Assembly: GCA_001941135.1 (NCBI GenBank)
Contig: MSHL01000028.1
Span: 1-43,404, forward strand
Reading direction: 5' to 3'
Length of the DNA: 43,404 nucleotides
DNA from: Ruminococcus sp. Zagget11
GTDB taxonomy: Bacteria > Bacillota > Clostridia > Oscillospirales > Ruminococcaceae
Shown here: piece by piece, positions 25,427-35,517 of the stretch
Layout: each line of letters starts with the position of its first letter
Position numbering within the stretch: position 1 is the stretch's first letter
Position numbers and translations under genes: made by a program
The notes under the pieces: model-generated
What the model was told of the DNA's origin: nothing
The model's input: the letters and a program-made list of their open reading frames with translations, nothing else
Database searches by the model: none

Positions 25427-26716
25427 TTATCCCTTTTTATTCCTTTCCAATTCTGCTTTAAGCACAGCGGAGCGATATGCAAAGGCCGCCTGCTCCGTTT
25501 TATTTTCACCGAATTTATAGTAAACTCTGTCCTTGATTTCATCGGGAAGATATTGCTGACTTACATAGTGATTGGGATAATCGTGGGGATACAGATAGTG
25601 CTGTCCCTTAATTTCCGCATCAGCCGAATCACAATGCTTGTTCTGCAAATGTCTGGGAAAATCGCCGCATCTTCCGCTGCGTACATCTTCAAGGGCAGCA
25701 TCGATAGCCAATTTCGCCGAATTGGACTTGGGCGACGTGGCAAGAAGGATAATCGCTTGGGAAAGCGGAATTCTTGCCTCGGGAAGTCCCAGCTGCAATG
25801 CGCTGTCCACACAAGCCTTTGTAACCGTAACAGCCGTAGGGTAAGCAAGCCCCACATCCTCCGCCGCTATTACCAGCAATCGGCGGCAAAGGGAAAGAAT
25901 ATCCCCTGCCTCAATAAGCCGTGCGGCATAATAGAGAGCGGCATTTTCGTCCGAACCCCGTATGGACTTTTGCAATGCCGACAGAATATCGTAATGCTGA
26001 TCGCCGCTCTTATCATACCGCATATTACTGCGGTGGGTAAGAGTTTTTGCTTCGTCCATTGTCACTATAGCCTCAATGCCGTTATTTTCCGCGCCAAAAG
26101 CGCACAACTCCGCTACGCTTACGGATTTTCTCACATCACCGCCGCAGCCCATAGCTATATAATCGCAAACACCCTTTTCGGTACGGATTTTAACGCCCAT
26201 ATCGGATGCAAGTATTCTGAATGCTCTCTCCACAGCGGGGACAACCTCCGCTGCCGTAACAGTTTTAAACTCAAATACGGCACATCGGCTGAGCAGCGCG
26301 CCGTATACATAGAAATATGGATTTTCCGTGGTTGACGCAATAAGGGTAACTCTTCCGTCCTCGATATACTCAAGCAGCGACTGCTGCTGCTTTTTATTAA
26401 GATACTGTATTTCGTCAAGATAAAGCAGCACGCCGTTCATGCCGTCAATTGTGGCTGAATCGGCTATAACGTCCTTTATATCGGAAACGGAGGCAGACGT
26501 ACCGTTGAGCTTATGCAGCTTCATATTTGTATTTGCGGCAATTATTCCCGCAACCGTGGTTTTTCCCACACCCGGCGGGCCGTAGAAAATCATGTTGGGG
26601 ATATTTCCGCTTTCTATTATCCTGCGCAGATACCGCCCTTTTCCGAGAATATGCTGCTGCCCTACAACCTCGTCAAGGGTTTGGGGACGTATTCGATCCG
26701 CCAAGGGCGTATTCAT
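25427..26716 (-). CDS. rarA: Replication-associated recombination protein A (MgsA/WRNIP1 family)
   Basis: RarA is a AAA+ ATPase that acts at stalled replication forks. The N-terminus PLADRIRPQTLDEVVGQQHILG is diagnostic. Walker A GPPGVGKTT is near 46-54, Walker B LLYLDEIQYL near 98-107, sensor 1 IASTTENPYFYV near 127-138, and a RarA-specific C-terminal domain ends with the YLPDEIKDRVYYKF segment. The 429 residues are normal. The ribosome binding site is weak (GGGAAG). The ankyrin gene upstream ends 30 bases before it, so the two are probably co-transcribed. Confidence 0.96.
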   Translation of the reverse strand: MNTPLADRIRPQTLDEVVGQQHILGKGRYLRRIIESGNIPNMIFYGPPGVGKTTVAGIIAANTNMKLHKLNGTSASVSDIKDVIADSATIDGMNGVLLYLDEIQYLNKKQQQSLLEYIEDGRVTLIASTTENPYFYVYGALLSRCAVFEFKTVTAAEVVPAVERAFRILASDMGVKIRTEKGVCDYIAMGCGGDVRKSVSVAELCAFGAENNGIEAIVTMDEAKTLTHRSNMRYDKSGDQHYDILSALQKSIRGSDENAALYYAARLIEAGDILSLCRRLLVIAAEDVGLAYPTAVTVTKACVDSALQLGLPEARIPLSQAIILLATSPKSNSAKLAIDAALEDVRSGRCGDFPRHLQNKHCDSADAEIKGQHYLYPHDYPNHYVSQQYLPDEIKDRVYYKFGENKTEQAAFAYRSAVLKAELERNKKG

Positions 26717-26746
26717 ATGATGTATTCACTTCCCATTATGCGTGTT

Positions 26747-27571
26747 TTACACGAGAATTTCCGCTACAGCGGCATATTCCGCTTCTTCGATTTCGTTATC
26801 GGCGGCAAGCTTTACGAGGTATTCAAGCGGCGTATATCCGTCAGCATTTTCAGCGTAAATATCCGCCCCGCCGCCTATCAAAAGCTTGATAAGCTCCCTG
26901 TCATTATCGCCAATCGACCAATCGGAACAGATAAGCTCAATTGCATAGCAAAGCACATCCTTATTACGCCTTGATTTATGCACATCAGCACCGTTTTCAA
27001 GCATAAATCTCACCGTTTCTATATCCATATCCGTTATGCTTTGCCGCCATAAGCTGATGAAATATCTCTCAAATGATCCCTCATAAACAAGGTGATCATA
27101 TACAAATTCCGCATCGAACTCAGCGCCGTGGTCAAGGGCGCATTGTGCCAATTCAATATCATTGTTTTCCAAGGCGTTTTCAAGTATTGTTTTTCCGTTC
27201 TTCATATAAAAGACAAGGTTAGGATGTCTATCAAGATAGCTTGATATACCAGATATATCCCCCTCCGCAATCATATCGGAAAGATGCTTCGTTTGGGTTG
27301 TCCGGACGTACCCTGTCCCATCGGGAGTTTCCACCTCGACCCTATGGGGACCGAAAATAAGCACGGCAACAGATGCCAATATAAGAAAATCAACGCCCGA
27401 AAGGGCAAACATTACAATAGATGCCTTTTTCTTTTTTGCGACTTTAAGTACAATTCCGATTATAAGGAACAAAATCATAAGAAATGCTATTGTTCCGACA
27501 ATCATCAATGCCATTCCCGCAATAACCATTCCCATGAAAGCCATTGCTGCATATACCCCCAAAAAGGGCAA
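26747..27571 (-). CDS. Membrane protein with cytoplasmic or external ankyrin repeats
   Basis: Three hydrophobic segments lie at the N-terminus (about residues 8-25, 26-45 and 53-71). The rest holds ankyrin repeats: DIELAQCALDHGAEFDAEF, DIETVRFMLENGADVHKSRRNKD, and DRELIKLLIGGGADIYAENADGYTPLEYLVKLA. Ankyrin repeats bind proteins; no enzymatic part is seen. The start is a TTG at 27571 about 12 bases after a strong GGGAGG site; ATG codons at residues 10 and 13 are alternatives. It lies between glyA and rarA on the same strand, 42 bases after glyA. Confidence 0.85.
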   Translation of the reverse strand: MPFLGVYAAMAFMGMVIAGMALMIVGTIAFLMILFLIIGIVLKVAKKKKASIVMFALSGVDFLILASVAVLIFGPHRVEVETPDGTGYVRTTQTKHLSDMIAEGDISGISSYLDRHPNLVFYMKNGKTILENALENNDIELAQCALDHGAEFDAEFVYDHLVYEGSFERYFISLWRQSITDMDIETVRFMLENGADVHKSRRNKDVLCYAIELICSDWSIGDNDRELIKLLIGGGADIYAENADGYTPLEYLVKLAADNEIEEAEYAAVAEILV

Positions 27572-27613
27572 GAGATACCACTACCTCCCGCCCCCAACAA
27601 GAGATGTCAATAT

Positions 27614-28867
27614 TTACTCATAAAGAGGGTGCTTTTTGCATATTTCAGTAACACCTGCACGAATTTCATCAGCCTTATTGTCAAAGTCCTTAGCTGCAAG
27701 GAACATAAATTCCGCAATTTTTTCCATATCATCGGTATCAAGTCCCCTTGTGGTGACTGCGGGAGTTCCGACTCTTACACCGCTGGTAACGAACGGCTTC
27801 TGGGGGTCGTTGGGAATAGCGTTTTTATTAACGGTAATATAAACCTCATCAAGACGATGCTCAAATTCCTTACCCGTAAGGTCAAAGGGACGCAGATCCA
27901 CAAGCATAAGGTGATTGTCCGTACCGCCCGAAACAAGGTCAAAGCCCCTGTTAAGCAGACCGTTGGCAAGCGCCTTTGCATTGGCTACTATATTCTTTCC
28001 GTATTCCTTAAATTCGGGCTTGAGCGCCTCGCCGAAGCATACAGCCTTTCCTGCGATAACGTGCATAAGAGGACCGCCCTGCGTTCCGGGGAAAACAGCC
28101 TTATTTATCTTCTTTGCAAGCTCCTCATCGTTTGTGAGAATAAGTCCGCCTCTGGGACCGCGGAGGGTCTTGTGAGTTGTTGTGGTTGTTATATCCGCAT
28201 AGGGTACGGGGGACGGGTGTACACCTGCTGCAACAAGTCCCGCAATATGTGCCATATCAACCATAAGGAGAGCGCCCACACCATGAGCAATTTCAGCCAG
28301 CTTGGGGAAATCAATGGTTCTGGGATATGCGGATGCGCCTGCAACTATAAGCTTGGGCTTGGACTCCTCCGCCATAGCCTTAACCTTGTCATAGTCAATG
28401 GTTTCATCATCGCCCAAACCGTAGGAAACGAAATTAAAGTATTTACCGGAAATATTCACCGGAGAACCATGAGTAAGGTGACCGCCGTGGGCAAGGGACA
28501 TTCCCATAACGGTATCGCCCGGCTGCAAAAGTGCAAAATAAACAGCGGTATTTGCCTGTGCGCCCGAATGAGGCTGAACGTTGGCATACTCTGCGCCAAA
28601 CAGCTTCTTTGCACGTTCAATGGCAATATTCTCCACAATATCCACATATTCACAGCCGCCATAATATCTCTTTGCGGGATAACCCTCGGCATATTTATTG
28701 GTAAGGCATGAGCCCATTGCAGCCATAACTGCGGGAGAAACAATGTTCTCACTGGCAATAAGCTCTAAGTTTCTCTTTTGTCTTGCAAGCTCCAGTCCCA
28801 TTGCGTCCGCAACTTCGGGATCATACTGACCTACAAAGCCGATAGTGTCCATCATATTTTCGTACAT
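27614..28867 (-). CDS. glyA: Serine hydroxymethyltransferase
   Basis: GlyA is a PLP enzyme that converts serine and tetrahydrofolate to glycine and methylene-tetrahydrofolate. Motifs include [16 protein letters not shown] near residue 33, [15 protein letters not shown] near 57, and [24 protein letters not shown]. The PLP-lysine segment is [14 protein letters not shown] near 225-238. The 417 residues are the normal bacterial size. AAAGGAG lies 10 bases before the ATG, behind a good promoter. The opposite strand carries a long open frame (27284-28711) that is only its shadow. Confidence 0.98.
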   Translation of the reverse strand: MYENMMDTIGFVGQYDPEVADAMGLELARQKRNLELIASENIVSPAVMAAMGSCLTNKYAEGYPAKRYYGGCEYVDIVENIAIERAKKLFGAEYANVQPHSGAQANTAVYFALLQPGDTVMGMSLAHGGHLTHGSPVNISGKYFNFVSYGLGDDETIDYDKVKAMAEESKPKLIVAGASAYPRTIDFPKLAEIAHGVGALLMVDMAHIAGLVAAGVHPSPVPYADITTTTTHKTLRGPRGGLILTNDEELAKKINKAVFPGTQGGPLMHVIAGKAVCFGEALKPEFKEYGKNIVANAKALANGLLNRGFDLVSGGTDNHLMLVDLRPFDLTGKEFEHRLDEVYITVNKNAIPNDPQKPFVTSGVRVGTPAVTTRGLDTDDMEKIAEFMFLAAKDFDNKADEIRAGVTEICKKHPLYE

Positions 28868-28924
28868 GGCATAAACTCTCCTTTAATTTTTCATTGTGCC
28901 GATAAGCGACACTTCATCCTCACA

Positions 28925-28953
28925 AGCATAGCATAAATTTATGGCTATTTCAA
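28925..28953 (-). promoter_or_regulatory. Sigma-A promoter of glyA
   Basis: On the minus strand TTGAAA (28948-28953) and TATGCT (28925-28930) are 17 bases apart, about 60 bases before the ATG. No riboswitch or purine-type operator is evident in the leader. Confidence 0.72.
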
Positions 28954-29004
28954 CAAATTCTAATAAAAGTTTTTAATTTGTTTATGCAACAGCACACAAT
29001 TTCT

Positions 29005-29657
29005 TTAATAAATACCGATTATCCTGCCAAGCTCCTCTGCATTTGCCGCAAGCTGCCATGCGCCGTTTTCCGAAAGCTCCTTTTCCGCGCAAAAGCCCCA
29101 TAGGCACCCCACAGATTTGACCCCCGCATTGGCGGCAGTCTGCATATCAACTCCCGAATCGCCCGCATACAACACCTCATCGGGATTTACACCAAGCTGT
29201 GACATTATTCCAAAGACAATATCGGGGGCAGGCTTTTGGGAACGCCCTCTTTTTTTCCGCAAACAGCCGAAAAGCGGTGAGTAAAGAGCTTTGAAACAAC
29301 TCTTTCCGTAAATTCCGCAGCCTTGTTGGAGGCAATGGCGGTCATTACTCCCCTTTCAGACAGCCTTTCCAGCAGCTCGGATATACCCTCATAGGGCTTT
29401 GTAAAAACATCGAAATGCTCCGCATACACTCGGTCAAATTCCGCCTTAACCTTGGATATATTCTCCTCGCTGCGCTGATTTTCGGGAAGTATTCTGCGGA
29501 TTAGCATGGGTATTCCGTCACCCACAAAGTAGCGGTATTCCTCCGTATCGTGGGTAGGATAGCCAAAATGCTCAAGGGCGGTATTGCCGGAGTAAGCAAG
29601 ATCGCTCAATGTATCGGCAAGAGTGCCGTCCAAATCAAAAATCACTAACCTATACAT
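29005..29657 (-). pseudogene. HAD-family phosphatase (phosphoglycolate phosphatase-like), frameshifted
   Basis: The first frame (29657 down to 29205) has HAD motif I in VIFDLDGTLADT, a cap domain, and motif II in MTAIASNKA. After CGKKEGVPK the frame is lost. The second frame (to 29005) carries on with KPAPDIVFGIM (motif III Lys) and VLYAGDSGVDMQTAANAG (motif IV). One extra A in the A4 run, the T4 at 29234-29237 on the plus strand, would give EGVPKKPAPD, the sequence expected for Gph-like proteins. All four catalytic motifs then fall in a protein of about 217 residues. It starts 2 bases after tgt. It may be a recent lesion or a sequencing error. Confidence 0.87.
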
Positions 29658-29659
29658 AC

Positions 29660-30808
<1,149 letters not shown>

Positions 30809-30811
30809 TCA

Positions 30812-31177
30812 TTATCCCTCGCTTTTCTCATGTATACGGCTCTCATGCTTTTCATAATAGCCTATAAACTCCCCGTTTTTATTTCTAAGTGCCACCATAT
30901 ATACGTCGCTGTCCTCGCCGTCCCATGTTTTACTGTAGGTATAGAGCTTATTAAGGTCGGGAGTGATGCGGAATTTCTCTGTGACCGATTCAATTATCTC
31001 CCTTGTATGGGAATTATGGCAGTCAAAAATCGATTTGCCAACAAGAGCCGCTCCGCCTCGCTTTTCATAACGCTTTACAGCAGTGGGATTCATGTAAATT
31101 ATTATATGCTCCGTATTGCATATGGCAATGGGTGATGTATCGGCATTAACCACCGCTTCAAAATATTCACTAAGCAT
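30812..31177 (-). CDS. Stand-alone PAS domain protein
   Basis: The 121 residues form a single PAS fold: SPIAICNTEHIIIYMNPTAVKRY near 15-37, then LVGKSIFDCHNSHTREII, and the terminal strands DVYMVALRNKNGEFIGYYEKHE. No kinase, cyclase or DNA-binding domain is attached. The DCHN motif resembles the NCHPP motif of PAS domains fused to DUF438, where Cys and His may bind a cofactor. A strong GGAGGAAA site precedes the ATG. It sits between queA and tgt, 3 bases from tgt, which suggests a shared transcript, but a role in queuosine synthesis is not known. Confidence 0.85.
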   Translation of the reverse strand: MLSEYFEAVVNADTSPIAICNTEHIIIYMNPTAVKRYEKRGGAALVGKSIFDCHNSHTREIIESVTEKFRITPDLNKLYTYSKTWDGEDSDVYMVALRNKNGEFIGYYEKHESRIHEKSEG

Positions 31178-31207
31178 TTTACAATTTCCTCCAACTATAA
31201 TCCTGTT

Positions 31208-32233
31208 TTACAATATCAGCATGGCATCACCAAAGCTAAAGAAACGATACTTCTCCTCAACGGCGATTTTATAGGCATTCATAGTATTCTCATAGCCCGC
31301 AAAGGCGGAAACAAGCATTATTAACGTGCTTTCGGGAAGATGAAAATTCGTTATCAGTCCATCTATCACCTTGAACCTATAGCCCGGGTAAATGAATATA
31401 TCGGTATATCCCTCATGCTCATCCATATCGCCGAAAAATGTTCCGACGCTTTCAAGGGTTCTGCATGAGGTAGTGCCTACGGCAATTACCCTGCCCCCCT
31501 CAGCTTTTGCTTTCTTGATAAGCTCCGCTGTTTCCTTGGGAAGATAGTAATGCTCCGAATGCATTTTGTGGTCAAGCACCTTATCCTCCTTGACGGGACG
31601 AAATGTACCCAGTCCCACATGGAGCGTAACAAAGGCGGTATTTATTCCGTCAAGGCGCAGCTTATCCAGCATTTCCTCCGTGAAATGCAGTCCTGCGGTA
31701 GGCGCTGCGGCAGAGCCTAATTCATGGGAATAAACAGTCTGGTAACGCTCCTTATCCTCCAGCTTTTCGGTGATATACGGCGGGAGGGGCATCTGTCCCA
31801 CATCCTCAAGCGCCGTGAAAAAATTACCCTCACATTCAAACTTAGCTATTCGGTTGCCACCCTCGACGGTTTCAAGTATTTCAGCTTTCAGCCTGCCGCC
31901 GCCAAAGGAGAATTTTGTGCTGGGCTTGGCTTTTTTGCCGGGACGAACCAATATCTCCCAAAGCTTATCGCCTTTCTGCTCCAAAAGAAGAAATTCGATA
32001 AAAGAGCCTGTCCCCTCCTTTTCGCCGTAAAGCCGCGCGGGAAGCACCCTTGAATCGTTCATAACAAGAAGATCACCTTTTTTTAAGTGACTGCATAAAT
32101 TATAGAAATGGTCATGCGCCACATTTCCGCTTGTGCGGTCAAGGCACATAAGCCGTGAGGCATTCCTCGGCTCAATGGGAGTCTGGGCAATAAGCTCCTG
32201 CGGAAGCTCATAAAAGAAATCCGATCGGCGCAT
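31208..32233 (-). CDS. queA: S-adenosylmethionine:tRNA ribosyltransferase-isomerase
   Basis: QueA transfers and rearranges the ribosyl group of SAM onto preQ1-tRNA to form epoxyqueuosine. The N-terminus [19 protein letters not shown] matches the family start, so I place the start at 32233 (341 residues). An open extension to 32389 would cover the lysine promoter and has no family match. [27 protein letters not shown] and [14 protein letters not shown] are conserved family segments. AAGGCGGAG is the ribosome binding site. The lysine operon promoter lies divergently about 80 bases away. Confidence 0.96.
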   Translation of the reverse strand: MRRSDFFYELPQELIAQTPIEPRNASRLMCLDRTSGNVAHDHFYNLCSHLKKGDLLVMNDSRVLPARLYGEKEGTGSFIEFLLLEQKGDKLWEILVRPGKKAKPSTKFSFGGGRLKAEILETVEGGNRIAKFECEGNFFTALEDVGQMPLPPYITEKLEDKERYQTVYSHELGSAAAPTAGLHFTEEMLDKLRLDGINTAFVTLHVGLGTFRPVKEDKVLDHKMHSEHYYLPKETAELIKKAKAEGGRVIAVGTTSCRTLESVGTFFGDMDEHEGYTDIFIYPGYRFKVIDGLITNFHLPESTLIMLVSAFAGYENTMNAYKIAVEEKYRFFSFGDAMLIL

Positions 32234-32311
32234 TTGCTCCGCCTTAATGTCTGAATTTGACACAAAACAGCCGTCCCTTCTGAATATATTCAAATATTTT
32301 TTTGCAAGGTA

Positions 32312-32340
32312 TTGACAAAACACGTTTTTTAGGTTATAAT
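32312..32340 (+). promoter_or_regulatory. Consensus sigma-A promoter of the lysine operon
   Basis: Perfect TTGACA at 32312-32317 and perfect TATAAT at 32335-32340, 17 bases apart. Transcription should start near 32347, just before the riboswitch. Confidence 0.93.
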
Positions 32341-32347
32341 GTACTCG

Positions 32348-32545
32348 GTAATCGATAGGGGTGCGGTAACGATTAGTAATCTGTCCCATTTCACGGTATG
32401 ATAAGCTGTGATTACGAGCCGTTTCGGGGACATGACAAAAGGCAATACCGCCGAAGTCCGAATTGCTGCGGCAGCGCTTCGGGTTGACTTTGCACCGAAC
32501 AGGTGTAAGGTTGTCATCATTTTGTGTGATGGAGTGCTATCCACT
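32348..32545 (+). promoter_or_regulatory. Lysine riboswitch (L box)
   Basis: The aptamer carries the L-box landmarks in order. GATAGGGGTGCGG at 32354-32366 corresponds to the conserved GATAGAGGTGCG. CCGCCGAAG is at 32448-32456. TGTAAGGTTGTCA at 32504-32516 and TGGAGTGCTATC at 32530-32541 match the 3' half of the Bacillus lysC leader. GATAG (32354-32358) and CTATC (32537-32541) close the P1 stem. A terminator follows. With lysine bound, transcription of asd-dapA-dapB should stop; this direction is established for L boxes and inferred here. This region accounts for the 433-base gap between queA and asd. Confidence 0.93.
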
Positions 32546-32593
32546 ACGCCGCAAGGCAGGTTTATATGACACTTTGCTATTATACATTATGAT

Positions 32594-32618
32594 AAATCGG
32601 TTTTCAACCGATTTTTTT
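32594..32618 (+). terminator. Riboswitch expression-platform terminator
   Basis: AAATCGGTT at 32594-32602 pairs perfectly with AACCGATTT at 32606-32614 around a three-base loop, running into a seven-T tract. It precedes the asd ribosome binding site (AAAGGAG ending at 32655). Confidence 0.92.
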
Positions 32619-32666
32619 ATTATCTATTGTTAATATTTATTAAATTTTAAAGGAGTATTGCTAAAG

Positions 32667-33749
32667 ATGAAACAGTACAATGTTGGAATTATCGGCGCAA
32701 CGGGAATGGTTGGTCAGAGATTTTGCACACTTCTTGCCGATCACCCCTGGTTTAACGTTAAGGTTCTTGCCGCATCATCAAGAAGTGCGGGAAAGGCTTA
32801 CAAGGACGCTGTGGGCAGCAAATGGGCAATGTCCGTGAATATTCCCGAATCCATAAAGGATATGACAGTTATGGATGCCGAGGCTGATATTGAAAAAATC
32901 GCCGCTGCGGTTGACTTCGTTTTCTGCACTGTCAATATGAAAAAGGACGAAATTAAGACTTTGGAGGAAAAATACGCCAAGGCCGAGTGCCCCGTGGTTT
33001 CCAACAACTCCGCACACCGCGCTACTCCCGATGTTCCTATGGTTGTACCGGAAATCAACCCGGAGCATATTGAGGTTATCGCCGCACAGAGAAAGCGTCT
33101 TGGAACAAAGAAAGGCTTTATCGCAGTTAAATCCAACTGCTCTCTCCAAAGCTATGTTCCCGCACTTCACCCTCTTATGGCTGAATTTGGCGTCAAAGAG
33201 GCTGTTGTTACCACATATCAGGCTATTTCCGGTGCGGGAAAAACATTTGAAACTATGCCCGAAATAATAGATAACGTTATACCCTACATTGGCGGCGAGG
33301 AGGAAAAGTCCGAGCAGGAGCCTCTGAAAATCTGGGGTCATATCGAGGACGGGAAGATTATACCCGCATCATCGCCTGTAATTACCGCACAGTGCCTGAG
33401 AGTACCCGTTTCTGACGGTCACACTGCCGCTGTATTTGTAAGATTTGACAAAAAGCCCACAAAGGAGCAAATTCTGAAGGCATGGGCTGAATATAAGGGA
33501 GTTCCCCAAGAGCTTAATCTTCCCAGTGCGCCAAAGCAGTTTATCCACTACTTTGAGGAGGACAATCGCCCCCAGTCCAAGCTTGACAGAATGCTTGAAA
33601 ACGGTATGGCTGTTTCTGTGGGACGTTTGAGAGATGACGCTCTATTCGATTACAGATTTATCGGGCTTTCCCATAACACCCTAAGGGGTGCTGCAGGCGG
33701 CGGAGTTCTCTTAGCGGAGCTGCTGGCTGCAAAGGGTTATTTTGATTGA
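32667..33749 (+). CDS. asd: Aspartate-semialdehyde dehydrogenase (fungal/archaeal type)
   Basis: The enzyme reduces aspartyl phosphate to aspartate semialdehyde, the branch point to lysine, threonine and methionine. The NADP-binding motif GIIGATGMVGQRF is at residues 7-19. The catalytic Cys 158 lies in AVKSNCSLQSYVPALHPL, and the later segment TAQCLRVPVSDGHTA is conserved. The N-terminal pattern and the SNCSLQ motif place it with the archaeal/fungal branch rather than the usual bacterial Asd, which has been noted in some Clostridia. ATG 32667 (360 residues) is 11 bases from AAAGGAG; the in-frame TTG at 32658 is too close. It is the first gene under the lysine riboswitch. Confidence 0.95.
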   Translation: MKQYNVGIIGATGMVGQRFCTLLADHPWFNVKVLAASSRSAGKAYKDAVGSKWAMSVNIPESIKDMTVMDAEADIEKIAAAVDFVFCTVNMKKDEIKTLEEKYAKAECPVVSNNSAHRATPDVPMVVPEINPEHIEVIAAQRKRLGTKKGFIAVKSNCSLQSYVPALHPLMAEFGVKEAVVTTYQAISGAGKTFETMPEIIDNVIPYIGGEEEKSEQEPLKIWGHIEDGKIIPASSPVITAQCLRVPVSDGHTAAVFVRFDKKPTKEQILKAWAEYKGVPQELNLPSAPKQFIHYFEEDNRPQSKLDRMLENGMAVSVGRLRDDALFDYRFIGLSHNTLRGAAGGGVLLAELLAAKGYFD

Positions 33750-33774
33750 TAACACGGAAAGGATTGAGTGTTTT

Positions 33775-34665
33775 ATGAAAAATACTATTTTTACCGGCGC
33801 AGGAGTTGCCATTGTAACACCGATGTGTGCTGACGGAAGCGTCAACTACGCAGTTCTCGGTGAAATGATTGAGATGCAGATTGCAAACGGTACGGACGCC
33901 ATTATCATATGCGGCACTACCGGTGAATCCTCAACTCTTACCGACGAGGAGCATAGGGAGTGTATTCGATACACTATCGAGAGAGTTGCAAATCGCGTAC
34001 CTGTAATTGCAGGCACGGGCAGCAATGACACCGCTTATGCAATCGAGCTTTCGAGAGATGCTCAGGAAATGGGTGCTGATGCACTTCTTGTAGTTACCCC
34101 CTATTATAACAAGACCTCCCAAAGGGGACTTATCGCACATTATACCGCAATTGCCGATGCTGTGGATATACCGATGATTCTCTACAATGTTCCCTCAAGG
34201 ACGGGGGTAAATATTTCCGTAGATACATACAAGGTTCTCGGTCGGCATAAGAATATTGCCGCAGCAAAGGAGGCAAGTGGAAATATTTCCACCATTGCCA
34301 AGCTTATCGCCGAATGTGGGGATCTGCTTGATGTTTACAGCGGCAATGACGACCAGATCGTTCCTATAATGGCACTGGGCGGAAAGGGCGTTATTTCCGT
34401 GCTTTCCAACGTTCTCCCCAAGCAGACTCACGAAATTGCTAAGCTTTGCCTTGACAACGACTGTGCGGCGGCGGCTAAGCTGGCAGCACAGTACTTGGAG
34501 CTTGCAAACTCCCTGTTCATCGATGTAAACCCCATACCCGTTAAGGAAGCCCTCAATATGATGGGCATTGCGGCGGGACCGTGCAGACTTCCTCTCCTTG
34601 AAATGGAGCAGGCTAAAAAGGATCAGCTTGCCGCAGCTATGAAGAAGGCAGGTCTTATTTCATAA
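33775..34665 (+). CDS. dapA: 4-hydroxy-tetrahydrodipicolinate synthase
   Basis: DapA condenses pyruvate with aspartate semialdehyde. The pyruvate-binding GTTGESSTL is at residues 47-55, and the Schiff-base Lys 165 is in AAAKEASGN. Tyr 137 lies in ILYNVPSRTG, and VVTPYYNKTSQRGL is typical. ATG 33775 gives 296 residues, the normal size; the in-frame TTG at 33742 lies inside asd and extends past the family start. GGAAAGGA is the ribosome binding site, about 12 bases upstream. Confidence 0.97.
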   Translation: MKNTIFTGAGVAIVTPMCADGSVNYAVLGEMIEMQIANGTDAIIICGTTGESSTLTDEEHRECIRYTIERVANRVPVIAGTGSNDTAYAIELSRDAQEMGADALLVVTPYYNKTSQRGLIAHYTAIADAVDIPMILYNVPSRTGVNISVDTYKVLGRHKNIAAAKEASGNISTIAKLIAECGDLLDVYSGNDDQIVPIMALGGKGVISVLSNVLPKQTHEIAKLCLDNDCAAAAKLAAQYLELANSLFIDVNPIPVKEALNMMGIAAGPCRLPLLEMEQAKKDQLAAAMKKAGLIS

Positions 34666-34686
34666 AATTACAAGGACGTGAAAAGT

Positions 34687-35445
34687 ATGATAAATGTAAC
34701 CCTTTGCGGCGCTAACGGAAAAATGGGGCGGGTTTGCACCGACCTTATATCGGGCAGGGACGACTGTCAGGTTATTTCCGGTGTAGACCTTGTTACCGAG
34801 AGAAACAGTGATTTCCCTGTTTTCGCAAATATTTCCCAGCTGCCGCAAAAGCCTGATGTAATAATAGATTTTACACACCCCTCCGGACTTAACGCACTGC
34901 TTGATTACTGCATTTCAACGGGCACCCCCGCAGTAATTGCAACAACAGGCTTTTCAAGCGAACAGATTGAGCAGATTAAGAAAGCCTCGGAGCAGGTGCC
35001 TATATTCTTTTCCTTTAATATGTCACTGGGAATAAATCTCCTTGCAAGCCTTGCAAAATCTGCCGCAAAGGTTTTAGGGGGACAGTTTGATATTGAAATT
35101 TTGGAGAAGCACCATAATCAGAAAATCGATGCACCCAGCGGCACGGCTATTATGCTTGCGGATGCGATAAACGAAACCCTCGACAATAAGTACCACTACG
35201 TGTACGACCGCCATTCCCAGCGAATGAAGCGTGAAAAGTACGAAATAGGTATGCACTCCGTGAGGGGCGGCACTATTGTCGGCGAGCATGATATTTTCTT
35301 TGCGGGGCGTGACGAGGTAATTACCCTTAGCCACAGTGCCGCATCAAAAGAGGTTTTCGCTGTGGGTGCCGTAAATGCGGCTGTATTCCTTGCTAAAAAG
35401 CAGCCGGGGCTTTACGATATGTCCTCTATGCTCTCCGAGGGCTGA
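34687..35445 (+). CDS. dapB: 4-hydroxy-tetrahydrodipicolinate reductase
   Basis: DapB reduces the DapA product with NAD(P)H on the way to diaminopimelate and lysine. The nucleotide-binding motif GANGKMGR is near residues 8-15. The catalytic segment EKHHNQKIDAPSGTA is near 135-150. The C-terminal GAVNAAVFLAKKQPGLYDM is characteristic. ATG 34687 (252 residues) is 10 bases from AAGGA, while the in-frame GTG at 34678 overlaps it. It is the last gene of the riboswitch operon; dapD/dapL, lysA and others are not in this window. Confidence 0.97.
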   Translation: MINVTLCGANGKMGRVCTDLISGRDDCQVISGVDLVTERNSDFPVFANISQLPQKPDVIIDFTHPSGLNALLDYCISTGTPAVIATTGFSSEQIEQIKKASEQVPIFFSFNMSLGINLLASLAKSAAKVLGGQFDIEILEKHHNQKIDAPSGTAIMLADAINETLDNKYHYVYDRHSQRMKREKYEIGMHSVRGGTIVGEHDIFFAGRDEVITLSHSAASKEVFAVGAVNAAVFLAKKQPGLYDMSSMLSEG

Positions 35446-35476
35446 AAAATAATTACAACATTACAGCACGCACCTT

Positions 35477-35517
35477 GCGGCGGTATTGCGCTTTACTGCA
35501 CAGTACCGCCGCTTTTT
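35477..35517 (+). terminator. Rho-independent terminator after dapB
   Basis: GCGGCGGTA at 35477-35485 pairs perfectly with TACCGCCGC at 35504-35512, followed by five T. The stop codon of the convergent ogt gene falls inside its loop, so the hairpin also covers the end of that gene. Confidence 0.9.

Noticed and set aside
27284..28711. A 475-codon open frame on the plus strand opposite glyA
   Set aside because: It is antisense to a clear glyA, is rich in Cys, His and Asn in a way typical of shadow frames, shows no family motif and has no ribosome binding site.
29245..29262. Programmed -1 frameshifting at A7 as the way to make the HAD phosphatase
   Set aside because: The join it gives (KKRGRSQKPAPD) fits the family less well than a missing A at 29234-29237, and no stimulatory stem is obvious just downstream.
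32234..32389. A 52-codon N-terminal extension of queA
   Set aside because: It would overlap the lysine promoter, lacks a ribosome binding site and precedes the conserved family start [11 protein letters not shown].
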